In this document: positions 30,369 to 37,415 of the stretch, in pieces
Position numbering within the stretch: the stretch's first letter is position 1
How the letters are laid out: the number at the start of each line of letters is the position of its first letter
NCBI GenBank assembly: GCA_006218065.1
Contig: VBWE01000034.1
Location: 31,502-68,916, forward strand
Length of the DNA: 37,415 bases
Direction: 5' to 3'
Source: Bacteroidota bacterium
GTDB taxonomy: Bacteria > Bacteroidota > Bacteroidia > Palsa-965
The notes under the pieces: generated by a model
The model's database searches: none
What the model was told of the DNA's origin: nothing
The model's input: only the letters and a program-made list of their open reading frames with translations
Made by a program: the position numbers and the translations under genes

Positions 30369-30473
30369 AGATTTGAGATGTGAGACTTGAGATTTGAGAC
30401 TCCAGCACTGGACTGGCTACTTGTCAGGTATTATCAGTACAATCTCATATCTCAAGTCTCACATCTCATATCT
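30369..30473. repeat. Heptad hairpin D: inverted repeat of tandem 7-mers
   Basis: The left-arm heptads are AGATTTG (30369), AGATGTG (30376), AGACTTG (30383), AGATTTG (30390) and AGACTCC (30397). A 37-nt loop (30404-30440) follows. The right-arm heptads are CATATCT (30446), CAAGTCT (30453), CACATCT (30460) and CATATCT (30467), plus a partial unit at 30441. Four to five heptads pair in register, two of them perfectly (AGATGTG/CACATCT and AGACTTG/CAAGTCT). The element fills the 159-bp gap between the SpsF stop and the aminotransferase start; nothing else is seen there. Confidence 0.9.
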
Positions 30474-30488
30474 GAAAAAGTTACTTTG

Positions 30489-31250
30489 CTATTCCACTTT
30501 CCTATCCTCGCGTAATGATTTTGAATAACCGGCATTGATCACACTGCTTTTATTGGCTTCCAGCAGATCCGGGCGCTTTTGCAGCAAATCAACCACATCC
30601 GTAATTGTAAAATCCGTTTTCGGCGCGAGCGCTTCAAAAATTCCTTCCACGGCGGCATGATCCTCGGGCGTATCGACGGAGAGTTTGTATTTGTAACGGC
30701 TGTCGTATTTTTTGTACCCGCAGAGGAAAAGCCCGGAATCTTTGATGAACGGTGTTACATGCTCGCGCTGCGAAAGCAGTTTCGCTTCTTTCCGGGCACG
30801 CTCCAGCACATCGAAACGGAATACTTCCGTATCGCATCCGTCCTCGTAATGCGGCGCAAAAGAATTAGAGAAATAATCCAGCTCGTGCCGTTCAAATTCA
30901 TCCAGTGCAAAGCGGACAACGTCTTCGTGATGCAGCGGGCAATCCGAAGTAACCCGGATAACGGGCGTGCCGGCCGATGCTCCCGCGCTTTTTGCCGCGC
31001 GGTAATAGCGGTCGAGTACATCGTGTTCGCTGCCGCGGAAACATTTCACTTCCTGTTCGGCGCAAAATTGTTCCAGCACATCGTCTGCGGGATGATCTGT
31101 GGTGGCGATAATGACGCTGCCTGAGCCGGTAAAACGCCCCAGCCGGTCCAGCAGGTGCTGCAGTTGCGGTTTCCCGGCAAGCAGTTTCAGTACTTTTCCC
31201 GGGAGGCGCGACGAGCCCATGCGGGCCTGGATAATGACGATCGGGTTCAT
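30489..31250 (-). CDS. SpsF-type cytidylyltransferase family protein
   Basis: The 253-residue protein opens with the nucleotidyltransferase loop IIQARMGSSRLPGKVL (6-21), which is characteristic of SpsF and CMP-Kdo/CMP-NeuAc synthetase-like enzymes. VIRVTSDCPLHH (about 97-108) holds a metal-binding aspartate, and LSVDTPEDHAAVEGIF (about 192-207) is the C-terminal signature. It should activate the sugar acid or a related sugar as a nucleotide (CMP in sialic-acid-type systems). With NeuB, the aminotransferase and SDR it makes up an activation pathway. Upstream, it overlaps the acyltransferase-like gene by 4 bp. Confidence 0.87.
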   Translation of the reverse strand: MNPIVIIQARMGSSRLPGKVLKLLAGKPQLQHLLDRLGRFTGSGSVIIATTDHPADDVLEQFCAEQEVKCFRGSEHDVLDRYYRAAKSAGASAGTPVIRVTSDCPLHHEDVVRFALDEFERHELDYFSNSFAPHYEDGCDTEVFRFDVLERARKEAKLLSQREHVTPFIKDSGLFLCGYKKYDSRYKYKLSVDTPEDHAAVEGIFEALAPKTDFTITDVVDLLQKRPDLLEANKSSVINAGYSKSLREDRKVE

Positions 31251-32257
31251 GCTTTCGTATGATCAGCCGGAGCTGCGGTTTGAACAAGGTAGCTGGTATG
31301 CGCCAGCAACGTTTTGGAAAATCCTTTTTTGAACATGGAAATGCTGTCGGCTTTTTCATCCGTGCCCAGGATATCCACATCATTCATATTGAATTTTTTC
31401 AGCCCGATTTTTTTTGCGTGAAGAATCGCGGCGAGTAAAGGATAATGAGAAACCGGGTGCTTTTCCATCAGTTCCCGGTCGTTGATGCCGACCCCGTAAA
31501 AAGCTTCCGCACTGCCATGAAGCACAAGGGCTGCCGAAGCCATCTGTTCTCCGAAAAAAGCCGTTACCAGGTATCCTTCTCCCGCTGCAATGGATGCATA
31601 ATGTTTTTGCCAGGAAGCATCGCTCCGTGTTTTACGTCCCGCAACGCGGAAATGAAACTGTTTCACCTGTTCATACAGTTCCGGATCGGCATTGGATGAA
31701 TCCATCACCGCAGTCCGCAGTTCCCTGCTTCCCCAGTTGATGAGCGATTTGTAGCTTTTCCGCACGTTTCCCTTGATCTGCTCCTCGCCAAGTTCCAGGT
31801 CGACGATGCAACTGTGCTTTACGGAAACCTGGGACATCTTTCCGAAATAGGCGGAAACCAAATATGGATCGTATTCAAATTCAAATGCGGAAACCCGGTC
31901 GCGCTTCACGATGTTTTCCAGTTCACCGAGTAATTGCCTGTAGGCTTCGTTGATCGCTTCTGCGGATGCCGGCGCGGCCGTTATTTCGGCGGGAAGATGG
32001 AAATAACCCAGCCGTCCTGCTTTGCACAATCCCCAGAAAGCCAGTAAAGGTTCATCGCCGCAGTAAACGAAAAAAACACGATCGGCGTATTCGCCCTGGT
32101 GATATTCACTGTAATAATCGAATGTAAGCGGAAGGAAAAGATATCTTTTCGCGATTTCGGTCCACAGCCGCGATTTCCGCAAGGCCGACAGTTCATCGCC
32201 TGTCATGCGCCCGCGGTAACGGATCGAGCATACTTTTTTTTCGGGCTGATTGGTCAT
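31247..32257 (-). CDS. FemAB/BioF2-like GNAT-fold acyltransferase
   Basis: The 336-residue protein resembles the FemAB-like or BioF2-like GNAT proteins common in polysaccharide loci. An N-terminal domain (about 1-130, with FVYCGDEPLLAFWGLCKAGRLGYF) is followed by a conserved core: NVRKSYKSLINWGSRELR near 163-180, YLVTAFFGEQMASAALVLHGSAEAFYGVGIN, and a C-terminal KKIGLKKFNMNDVDI. Such proteins usually transfer an acyl or aminoacyl group. No signal peptide or membrane segment is visible, so it acts in the cytoplasm on a sugar intermediate, by inference. Confidence 0.75.
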   Translation of the reverse strand: MTNQPEKKVCSIRYRGRMTGDELSALRKSRLWTEIAKRYLFLPLTFDYYSEYHQGEYADRVFFVYCGDEPLLAFWGLCKAGRLGYFHLPAEITAAPASAEAINEAYRQLLGELENIVKRDRVSAFEFEYDPYLVSAYFGKMSQVSVKHSCIVDLELGEEQIKGNVRKSYKSLINWGSRELRTAVMDSSNADPELYEQVKQFHFRVAGRKTRSDASWQKHYASIAAGEGYLVTAFFGEQMASAALVLHGSAEAFYGVGINDRELMEKHPVSHYPLLAAILHAKKIGLKKFNMNDVDILGTDEKADSISMFKKGFSKTLLAHTSYLVQTAAPADHTKA

Positions 32258-32269
32258 GCGGTTTTATGT

Positions 32270-32815
32270 TCAGTCCGTTTTAGCCCCGGAGCCGGGATTA
32301 AAAATGGCCATCAGGTAAGTATCCACATAAGTTCCTTCCGAGAAAACCTGTTCTTTCTGGCAGCCTTCGCGCACAAAACCGGCTTTTTCGTAGATAGCCT
32401 GCGCGGCGGGATTATTGGCGTAAACAATGAGCCACACTTTATGCAGGTTGAGTTTTTCAAAAGCGTAATTCACCAGCAGGCTGCAGGCTTCTTTTCCGAA
32501 GCCTTTCCCCCACGACGGTTTATCGCCGATGATGATGCCGAACTGCGAATTGCGGTTCACCCAGTTGATATTGGCCAGCTTGCAGTTACCGATATGTTTC
32601 CCGTTCGCTTTGTCGATGATGGCGAACATGAGGTCGCTTTTGCTTTTACTCACGGCTTCAAGGTACGCTTCCAGCGCAGCCGGCGTGGTCGGGAAAAGGC
32701 CGGTTTCGATGCCGCGTGTAACTTCGGGATCGTTGAGCCAGGAAAGATATTCGGGACTTGCATCATCGGCTGTAAGCGGGCGCAAACCGATACGCTCAGT
32801 TTCGAGAAAGTACAT
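32270..32815 (-). CDS. GNAT acetyltransferase, RimJ/PseH-like
   Basis: The 181-residue protein has the RimJ/RimL-type GNAT fold. ETERIGLRPLTADDASPEYLSWLNDPEV (5-32) begins the domain, GIIIGDKPSWGKGFGKEA (about 92-109) is the acetyl-CoA pyrophosphate loop, and IYANNPAAQAIYEKAGF-like motif B follows (about 131-147). Acetyltransferases of this class N-acetylate amino-sugars in pseudaminic and legionaminic acid pathways. Its neighbours (aminotransferases, NeuB, SpsF) make a nucleotide-amino-sugar the likeliest acceptor. The GT2 gene is 1 bp upstream. Confidence 0.87.
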   Translation of the reverse strand: MYFLETERIGLRPLTADDASPEYLSWLNDPEVTRGIETGLFPTTPAALEAYLEAVSKSKSDLMFAIIDKANGKHIGNCKLANINWVNRNSQFGIIIGDKPSWGKGFGKEACSLLVNYAFEKLNLHKVWLIVYANNPAAQAIYEKAGFVREGCQKEQVFSEGTYVDTYLMAIFNPGSGAKTD

Positions 32816-32816
32816 A

Positions 32817-33470
32817 TCAGCTGTTTGAACCGTTGTGTTTTTCGTCCAGTTTCTGCCGGTATTTTTCCATTTCCGATTCGTTGCTGGTCAGGTTGCTGTC
32901 GTGCCTGCGGTACCGGTAAAGCGGCAGAATGATATTGTAGATATTGTAATTTTTGAGAAAACGGATGCGGAAATCTTCATCTTCCCGGGCACGGAAACTG
33001 TTGTCGTAAAGTCCCGTATCGAACAAACGGTCTTTCCGGAACATGATCCCGCAGGCAATCGGTTTTTCAGCCGCATCTACCCATTCGATATGATCGCCGA
33101 ATTCGTTTACAAGATAGTAATCGACCGCCACGGCATCGAGACGGTTGTTCTCCGTCAGAAATACGGATTGCATCTTGAGCATGTCGTGCTGGATGTAATC
33201 GTCGGCGTCGAGAAAAACAACGTACTGTCCTTTGGCCTTGCGGATACCGAAGTTCCGTGATTCTGAAAGCCCTGCATTCTTTTCCATCCGGAAAGCGCGG
33301 ATCGTGTCCGCATAATTATCCAGGATATGCGGTGTTTCGTCGGTGCTGGCATCGTCAACAACAATAATTTCGTACTGCGACCTGTCGAGCGACTGACTTT
33401 CGCAGCTTCGGATGCAGCGTTCGAGATAACGACCGTAATTATAAGCTGTAATGATGACGGATACGAGCAT
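32817..33470 (-). CDS. Glycosyltransferase family 2
   Basis: The 217-residue protein is a compact GT-A enzyme. VSVIITAYNYGRYLERCIRSCESQS (about 3-27) opens it, IVVDDASTDETPHIL (about 35-49) binds the nucleotide, and VVFLDADDYIQHDML (about 87-101) holds the DxD metal site. There is no membrane anchor. It transfers one sugar in repeat-unit assembly. A near-consensus -7 element (TATCTTTA at 33489-33496, minus strand) precedes it, so a secondary promoter is possible. The 65-bp gap upstream of it holds nothing else. Confidence 0.87.
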   Translation of the reverse strand: MLVSVIITAYNYGRYLERCIRSCESQSLDRSQYEIIVVDDASTDETPHILDNYADTIRAFRMEKNAGLSESRNFGIRKAKGQYVVFLDADDYIQHDMLKMQSVFLTENNRLDAVAVDYYLVNEFGDHIEWVDAAEKPIACGIMFRKDRLFDTGLYDNSFRAREDEDFRIRFLKNYNIYNIILPLYRYRRHDSNLTSNESEMEKYRQKLDEKHNGSNS

Positions 33471-33535
33471 AGTTTCCGGGAACTCCTGTAAAGATACGAT
33501 TTGTAGCTTATTGCCCGTTCAGCATGGAATGCCGC

Positions 33536-34309
33536 TTATCTCCGCTTCGAGTACACGAAAGCGACCAGGTGTCCCAATCCTTCGAAGTCAGGGTACTCCC
33601 GGGCAATCAGTTCCGCAATTTCGTTCAGTTTATGGCTGTACGACGGTTTTTCAGGCGCAACAAGCAAAGGCTGAACAACGCGGGTGAGGAAATAATACAT
33701 GCCGAAACGCTTCGTGTTCTCGTGAACAAAATACGGTTTGCAGAATTCGGCGAGTTGTTTCTCCTCGAACTTCAATGTGATCACGATCGGTTCGAGACCG
33801 AATTTTCCCCTCATGTCGTTGAGCCGTTCCAGCCCGTCGAATGTTCCTTCCATCAGCACGAGCACGCCTCCCGGTTTTAAAACCCGGTGAATTTCGGTGA
33901 GCGCTTTCTTTTGCAGTTCCCAGTCCAGCAGGGCCATCAGGCAGCGGGAGCTGGTTACTACGTCGAAACTGTTGTCGGCATACGGAATTTCCGCAACCGA
34001 ACCTTCCACCAGGTGAACGCTTCCTTTCAGCGGCGGATTATTTTTTGCGAGCAGTTCTTTCCCGACTTTGATCATGTTGCCGGCGTAGTCCAGTCCGTGT
34101 ACTTCGGACTTAAACCGCGAAGCATACTGGATCGCGGCATACCCCAGGCCGCAACCCACATCCAGTACTTTACATCCGTCGTAGATGTATTCCGATGCCG
34201 TGCCGATTTCGAGTTCTCTCAAACGGAAATCGGATGCCGTGGTAGTGTAATCTGCGGACAGCGCAAATTCTTCGTATCGTTTTTTCAGCAGTTGCGGATC
34301 GTTGCTCAT
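33536..34309 (-). CDS. SAM-dependent methyltransferase (Methyltransf_11)
   Basis: The 257-residue protein has motif I VLDVGCGLGYAAIQYA (about 48-63), motif II VHGLDYAGNMIKVG (about 70-83), and VVTSSRCLMALLDWELQKKALTEIHRVLKPGGVLVLMEG (about 118-156) as the last SAM-binding strand and post-motif. It fits a small-molecule or sugar methyltransferase. The C-terminal part (from about 180) is unique. No catalytic base can be singled out from sequence. It lies in the polysaccharide operon, 18 bp from the WbmS-like gene, so a carbohydrate substrate is inferred. Confidence 0.83.
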   Translation of the reverse strand: MSNDPQLLKKRYEEFALSADYTTTASDFRLRELEIGTASEYIYDGCKVLDVGCGLGYAAIQYASRFKSEVHGLDYAGNMIKVGKELLAKNNPPLKGSVHLVEGSVAEIPYADNSFDVVTSSRCLMALLDWELQKKALTEIHRVLKPGGVLVLMEGTFDGLERLNDMRGKFGLEPIVITLKFEEKQLAEFCKPYFVHENTKRFGMYYFLTRVVQPLLVAPEKPSYSHKLNEIAELIAREYPDFEGLGHLVAFVYSKRR

Positions 34310-34327
34310 GTCAGGAAGTTTTGTGTG

Positions 34328-35014
34328 TTAGTTATTCCGGTAGTTGTTATTAACATCGATCATCCGGGATGTTGGCAGGTTTTTATTTTTTACGTACTCC
34401 AGTATTTCCACCAGGTAATCTTTACTGCCTTTGTGTTTTACATTCCGGTGTTTGACCAGTTTTTCGGGCTCGTGGTAATATTTTTTCGCGTCCGCGTATT
34501 CATTCATGGATGCGGTATTCAGGAAGAGATGAATCGGGTGAAAGTTGATGACCTTCAGGCCGGGAGATTCCAGGTTCAGCTGATCCACACGGTATGCAGG
34601 ATATTCTCCTTCCATTTCGATGCAGAAATTATCCATCCAGTACAGCGGTATCTCGATCGTGGTCGGCGAAATGTAAAAAGGATTGATCCCAACCTGTTTA
34701 TACATCATGGAATTACTCTGGTACTCGATTTTATATTTTGCAAATATCGGCCTGAATCTCTCCGTAAAAAAAAGCGAGTGCGACCGGCATCCCTTGGCAT
34801 CGGGAAAATCATCGAGACGCTCCGCAATGTGTTTTTCAAATTCAAGCGACACAAAATTCGGATGGATGGCGATTTCATGCTTTTCATTAATCCTGGCCCC
34901 TGTTTTGTTCGTCATGAATAACGTAATGGCCATGTTATATTCCTGGAAAACAGCTAAGGCATACTCGAGGATCTCATCACAGGCCCAGTCCGTATCCATA
35001 GTAAAAACGATCAT
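34328..35014 (-). CDS. WbmS-like polysaccharide deacetylase-family protein
   Basis: The 228-residue protein has the NodB/polysaccharide-deacetylase plan in the form seen in WbmS-like proteins of O-antigen loci: MIVFTMDTDWACDEILEYAL at the N-terminus (the DxDxA-type metal strand), ITLFMTN, HEIAIHPNF, CRSHSL and LKVINFHPIHLFLN near the C-terminus. The open frame reaches back to a TTG at 35083, but the first ATG in frame is at 35014, where homologous proteins begin, and a -7 element (35050-35057) lies 35 nt upstream. It probably deacetylates an N-acetyl sugar. A catalytically altered relative is possible. Confidence 0.75.
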   Translation of the reverse strand: MIVFTMDTDWACDEILEYALAVFQEYNMAITLFMTNKTGARINEKHEIAIHPNFVSLEFEKHIAERLDDFPDAKGCRSHSLFFTERFRPIFAKYKIEYQSNSMMYKQVGINPFYISPTTIEIPLYWMDNFCIEMEGEYPAYRVDQLNLESPGLKVINFHPIHLFLNTASMNEYADAKKYYHEPEKLVKHRNVKHKGSKDYLVEILEYVKNKNLPTSRMIDVNNNYRNN

Positions 35015-35049
35015 GAAATCAATATTTGGTGGTGCAATTTTAGTACCGG

Positions 35050-35057
35050 CAAAGATA
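35050..35057 (-). promoter_or_regulatory. Bacteroidota -7 element upstream of the WbmS-like gene
   Basis: The minus strand reads TATCTTTG, an exact TAnnTTTG, 35 nt upstream of the ATG at 35014 and inside the extended TTG frame. It would give a transcript that cannot include the longer start. No -33 TTG at normal spacing. Confidence 0.35.
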
Positions 35058-35088
35058 TTATTTCCCGTTTCAATATGAAACAAACGTG

Positions 35089-36273
35089 CTACGATCCGCT
35101 TCGCAGCGATTGCCAGAATGCTTCGATTTCTTCAATGAATGCGGCCGTGGTATGCACCTGCTCGGTCATGCAGCGGCTGTTCCGCTGAAGCGTTTCGTGT
35201 TTTCCGGGCTCGGAGAAATACAGGGCCAGCGCATCGGCCAGCGCGTCGGGCGTTTCGGCTTTCGCCAGGTAACCGTTCCATCCTTCGCGCACGTAGCTAT
35301 CCGTCTGACCTACATTCAGCGATACGATCGCATTTCCCGCCGAGAGCGCTTCGTTCATGGAAAGCGAAGTGAAATTTTCGAAAAGCTGGGTCGATACGAA
35401 ACATTTCGAGCGGCTGAAAATTTCCGACATATCGTATATGTCGGTGCGCAGCTCGACCAGCGTGTTCAATTTGTATTCCTCCAGCTTTTCCCGCAGGTTC
35501 TGCTCCAGCGCACCGTTGCCGCAGATCATGACTTTCCAGTCTGCCGGCCAGCTCCTGCCGCTGCTGCGCAGGCGATGCAGGGCTTCGACAAAAAGCAACG
35601 GGTTCTTCTGCGTATCGAAACGGGCGGCCCAGACCAGGATATTTTCTTTTTTCTCCGCAGGAAAATATTTCGTGGCGTCGCAGCAATAGGTTTTGATCGG
35701 GTGAATGACTGGCGGCGAACGGAACAGTTTTTTTTCCTCCACGTATGTCTTGAAAAGCGTGTACCAGGAATACACCCCGTCAAGGCGGATATCGTGGAAA
35801 AGCGGGTCGAAGCGATCGTGCCATTCCCGGTAAAGCGGGTGATTCGCGTCACCGTATTCATAAGGAAAATTGCAATGGATAAAATTGATGACGAGTTTGG
35901 GCCTGATGAACCCGGGCAAACGCTGCAGAAATTTCAGGCGCCGGTAATGCGAAACGTGATAATACTGGCAGATATGCACCACGCGGATACGGTACCGGGT
36001 GATTTTCCAAAGCCAGTCGAGGTTTTCAACGAGGTTATTAAAACGGTTCCTGGGAGAACGCATGCCGTGTACATACGCGGAGCAATGACCGAACTCCGGT
36101 TTCTGCGCCAGCAACTGCGCCGACTTGCGGTCGGTAAAAAAGTGCAAACGGAATGCGCGGTTTTTATCGCGGTGGTACTGCGAAAAAATATCGACGAAAA
36201 AACGGCGCGCCCCACCACCCGGCGAAAGGTCGCCTACATCGGCCTGGACAAACGCGACACCGGCTTTACTCAT
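35089..36273 (-). CDS. Glycosyltransferase family 4 (GT-B)
   Basis: The 394-residue protein begins MSKAGVAFVQADVGDLSPGGGARRFF, a glycine-rich acceptor loop. Its donor domain starts ENILVWAARFDTQKNPLLFVEAL (about 232-254), then VMICGNGALEQNLREKL, and the EX7E-type region FENFTSLSMNEALSAGNAIVSLNVG (about 328-352). This is a standard retaining GT4. The frame stays open to 36384, but the first 37 residues would lie inside the upstream epimerase gene, so the ATG at 36273, which overlaps the epimerase stop by 4 bp, is the start. Substrate unknown. Confidence 0.87.
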   Translation of the reverse strand: MSKAGVAFVQADVGDLSPGGGARRFFVDIFSQYHRDKNRAFRLHFFTDRKSAQLLAQKPEFGHCSAYVHGMRSPRNRFNNLVENLDWLWKITRYRIRVVHICQYYHVSHYRRLKFLQRLPGFIRPKLVINFIHCNFPYEYGDANHPLYREWHDRFDPLFHDIRLDGVYSWYTLFKTYVEEKKLFRSPPVIHPIKTYCCDATKYFPAEKKENILVWAARFDTQKNPLLFVEALHRLRSSGRSWPADWKVMICGNGALEQNLREKLEEYKLNTLVELRTDIYDMSEIFSRSKCFVSTQLFENFTSLSMNEALSAGNAIVSLNVGQTDSYVREGWNGYLAKAETPDALADALALYFSEPGKHETLQRNSRCMTEQVHTTAAFIEEIEAFWQSLRSGS

Positions 36274-37247
36274 TGTTTTGACAGTTGCGAACGGTACCAA
36301 TCCACCGTGATCCGGATGCCTTCTTTCCAGGTCATTTCCGGCCGGTAACCGAGATATTCCGCCGCATGTGAAATATCCGCCCAACTGTTCCGGATATCTC
36401 CTGCCCGCTCCGGTTTGAAATCCGGGCTGTGCGGAAAATCCATCAGGCGTGCAATTTCGGCATAAAGGTCCAGGAGCGCGATCGTTTCGCCGCAGGCTAC
36501 GTTAAATACAAATCCACCGTTGCCGGTTTTTTCCGACAGCACGGCTTTGATGTTCGCCTGCACTACGTTTTTCACGAATGTGAAATCCCGCGTATTCTTC
36601 CCGTCGCCGAAAATTTCCGGCCGCACACCCGACAGCATTTTCGTGATGAAAATGGGAATGACCGCTGCGTATGGTCCGTGAATATTCTGGTACGGTCCGA
36701 AGACGTTGAAATAGCGAAGTCCCACGGTCGGCATGCCGTAAACCCGCGAAAAAACGTTGGCGTATGCTTCGTTCATCACCTTCGTTACTGCGTAAGGCGA
36801 TAATGGGTTGCCGGTGCGTTCTTCTTTTTTGGGCATGGACGGATCATCGCCGTAAACAGAAGACGAAGACGCGTAAACAAACCGTTTTATTCCCGACAGG
36901 CGCGCCGCATCCAGCATATTGAAAAAACCGTCGGCATTGACCTGGTGTGTACTCCCGGGATCGGTGATGCTCCGGCTGACAGACCCGAGCGCGGCGTTGT
37001 GCAAAACGAAATCCATATCGCTGCAGGCTTTCCGGCAGGTTTCCGGGTCGCGGATATCTCCTTCGATAAATTCGAAACCGGCGGAAGGAAGCAGTTCTTT
37101 TATATTATCGCGATAACCGGTGGACAGGTTATCGAGCACGCGTACATGCTTTGCGCCGGATTCCAGCAATGTTGCGGAAATGTGTGAGCCGATAAAACCG
37201 GCTCCGCCGGTAACCAGGAAAGAAGACTGCCGGATACGCTCATTCAT
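36270..37247 (-). CDS. UDP-N-acetylglucosamine 4-epimerase (WbpP/TviC-like)
   Basis: The 325-residue SDR has the extended-SDR plan: TGGAGFIGSHI (13-23) binds NAD, HNAALGSVSRSITDP is the loop typical of WbpP/TviC, and YASSSSVYGDDP plus SPYAVTKVMNE supply the catalytic Ser, Tyr and Lys (YxxxK). WbpP/TviC-type enzymes convert UDP-GlcNAc to UDP-GalNAc, or the uronic acid forms. Its product could feed the glycosyltransferases, alongside WecB's ManNAc. The ATG at 37247 (MNERIRQ) is used because the upstream neighbour ends at 37252. GalE-like activity is an alternative. Confidence 0.85.
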   Translation of the reverse strand: MNERIRQSSFLVTGGAGFIGSHISATLLESGAKHVRVLDNLSTGYRDNIKELLPSAGFEFIEGDIRDPETCRKACSDMDFVLHNAALGSVSRSITDPGSTHQVNADGFFNMLDAARLSGIKRFVYASSSSVYGDDPSMPKKEERTGNPLSPYAVTKVMNEAYANVFSRVYGMPTVGLRYFNVFGPYQNIHGPYAAVIPIFITKMLSGVRPEIFGDGKNTRDFTFVKNVVQANIKAVLSEKTGNGGFVFNVACGETIALLDLYAEIARLMDFPHSPDFKPERAGDIRNSWADISHAAEYLGYRPEMTWKEGIRITVDWYRSQLSKQ

Positions 37248-37251
37248 ACAC

Positions 37252-37415
37252 TTATACAAGTTGTTTAACGCCTTCTTCAAAGGTCAGCGCAGGTTCTCCG
37301 AGCAAACGTTTCATTTTCCCGATATCGCCGAACAGGTGTTTGGGTTCGGTCTTTTCATCGATCGTAAACACGGGCGTTTTGCCGACTATACGGCCGATGA
37401 TTTCACAGATTTCGC
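37252..37415 (-). CDS. C-terminal end of an NAD-dependent epimerase, cut by window edge
   Basis: The frame reading off the right edge (54 codons and the TAA stop) gives TIDEKTEPKHLFGDIGKMKR, then LLGEPALTFEEGVKQLV. GDI-KMKRLLGEP followed by FEEGVKQL is the usual ending of extended-SDR sugar-nucleotide epimerases or dehydratases. Only the tail is visible, so the exact enzyme cannot be named. It ends 4 bp before the next epimerase start, showing the operon continues upstream, and any main promoter lies outside the window. Confidence 0.65.
   Translation of the reverse strand, partial: EICEIIGRIVGKTPVFTIDEKTEPKHLFGDIGKMKRLLGEPALTFEEGVKQLV

Noticed and set aside
35015-35083. TTG-initiated extension of the WbmS-like protein
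   Set aside because: The extension contains a -7 promoter element and no family homology; the ATG at 35014 begins where relatives begin.
35086-36348. Plus-strand open frame of 420 codons
   Set aside because: It is antisense to a GT4 gene with full family motifs; the length arises from codon bias on the opposite strand.

Overview
The window is chromosomal DNA from a member of the Bacteroidota with a roughly 50% GC genome. The evidence is the recurring Bacteroidota -7 promoter element TAnnTTTG just upstream of many starts, a bacillithiol-type deacetylase, the long CcmF of a Bacteroidota system I cytochrome c maturation operon, and a DUF2520 / KdsC-like / UbiA / Maf gene string familiar from this phylum. 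The sequence does not place it below phylum. No rRNA, tRNA, CRISPR array, insertion sequence or prophage was seen.

Layout, left half. A truncated secreted thioredoxin-like protein (minus) and a BshB1-like deacetylase (minus) are followed by an unrecognised exported protein (plus) and an exported glutathione peroxidase (minus). A plus-strand run from 3.1 to 12.3 kb carries ccmB, ccmC, a ccmD-like gene, ccmE and ccmF, then a DUF2520 Rossmann protein, a KdsC-like HAD phosphatase, a UbiA prenyltransferase, Maf and an unrecognised exported protein. The run meets pirin and YceI genes on the minus strand.

Layout, right half. From 13.9 kb to the right edge nearly everything is on the minus strand and forms a surface-polysaccharide locus that continues beyond the window. 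Transcription enters from the right: sugar-nucleotide epimerases, a GT4, a WbmS-like deacetylase, a methyltransferase, a GT2, two acyltransferase-like genes, an SpsF-type nucleotidyltransferase, a class III aminotransferase and an SDR. After an interruption come NeuB, two methyltransferases, a GT2, a DUF4910 peptidase-like protein, a GT-B-like protein, a WecE-like aminotransferase, a GT4, a WecB-like epimerase and two more glycosyltransferases. NeuB, SpsF, the aminotransferase and the SDR together suggest a CMP-activated nonulosonic-acid-like sugar that is amino-, acyl- and methyl-decorated. The interruption at 26.1-28.1 kb is a PAS/PP2C-type phosphatase (minus) and a small lipoprotein (plus) read from a shared AT-rich divergent promoter region.

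The most unusual signal is non-coding. Four intergenic hairpins (2315-2404, 5150-5224, 9486-9553, 30369-30473) are each built from tandem degenerate heptamers. Each site has its own heptamer consensus, but all share an exact 7-nt period and arms that pair in heptad register. A fifth gap (13070-13260) holds a different, GC-rich nest of inverted repeats made of two tandem hairpin modules inside a perfect 26-bp outer repeat.
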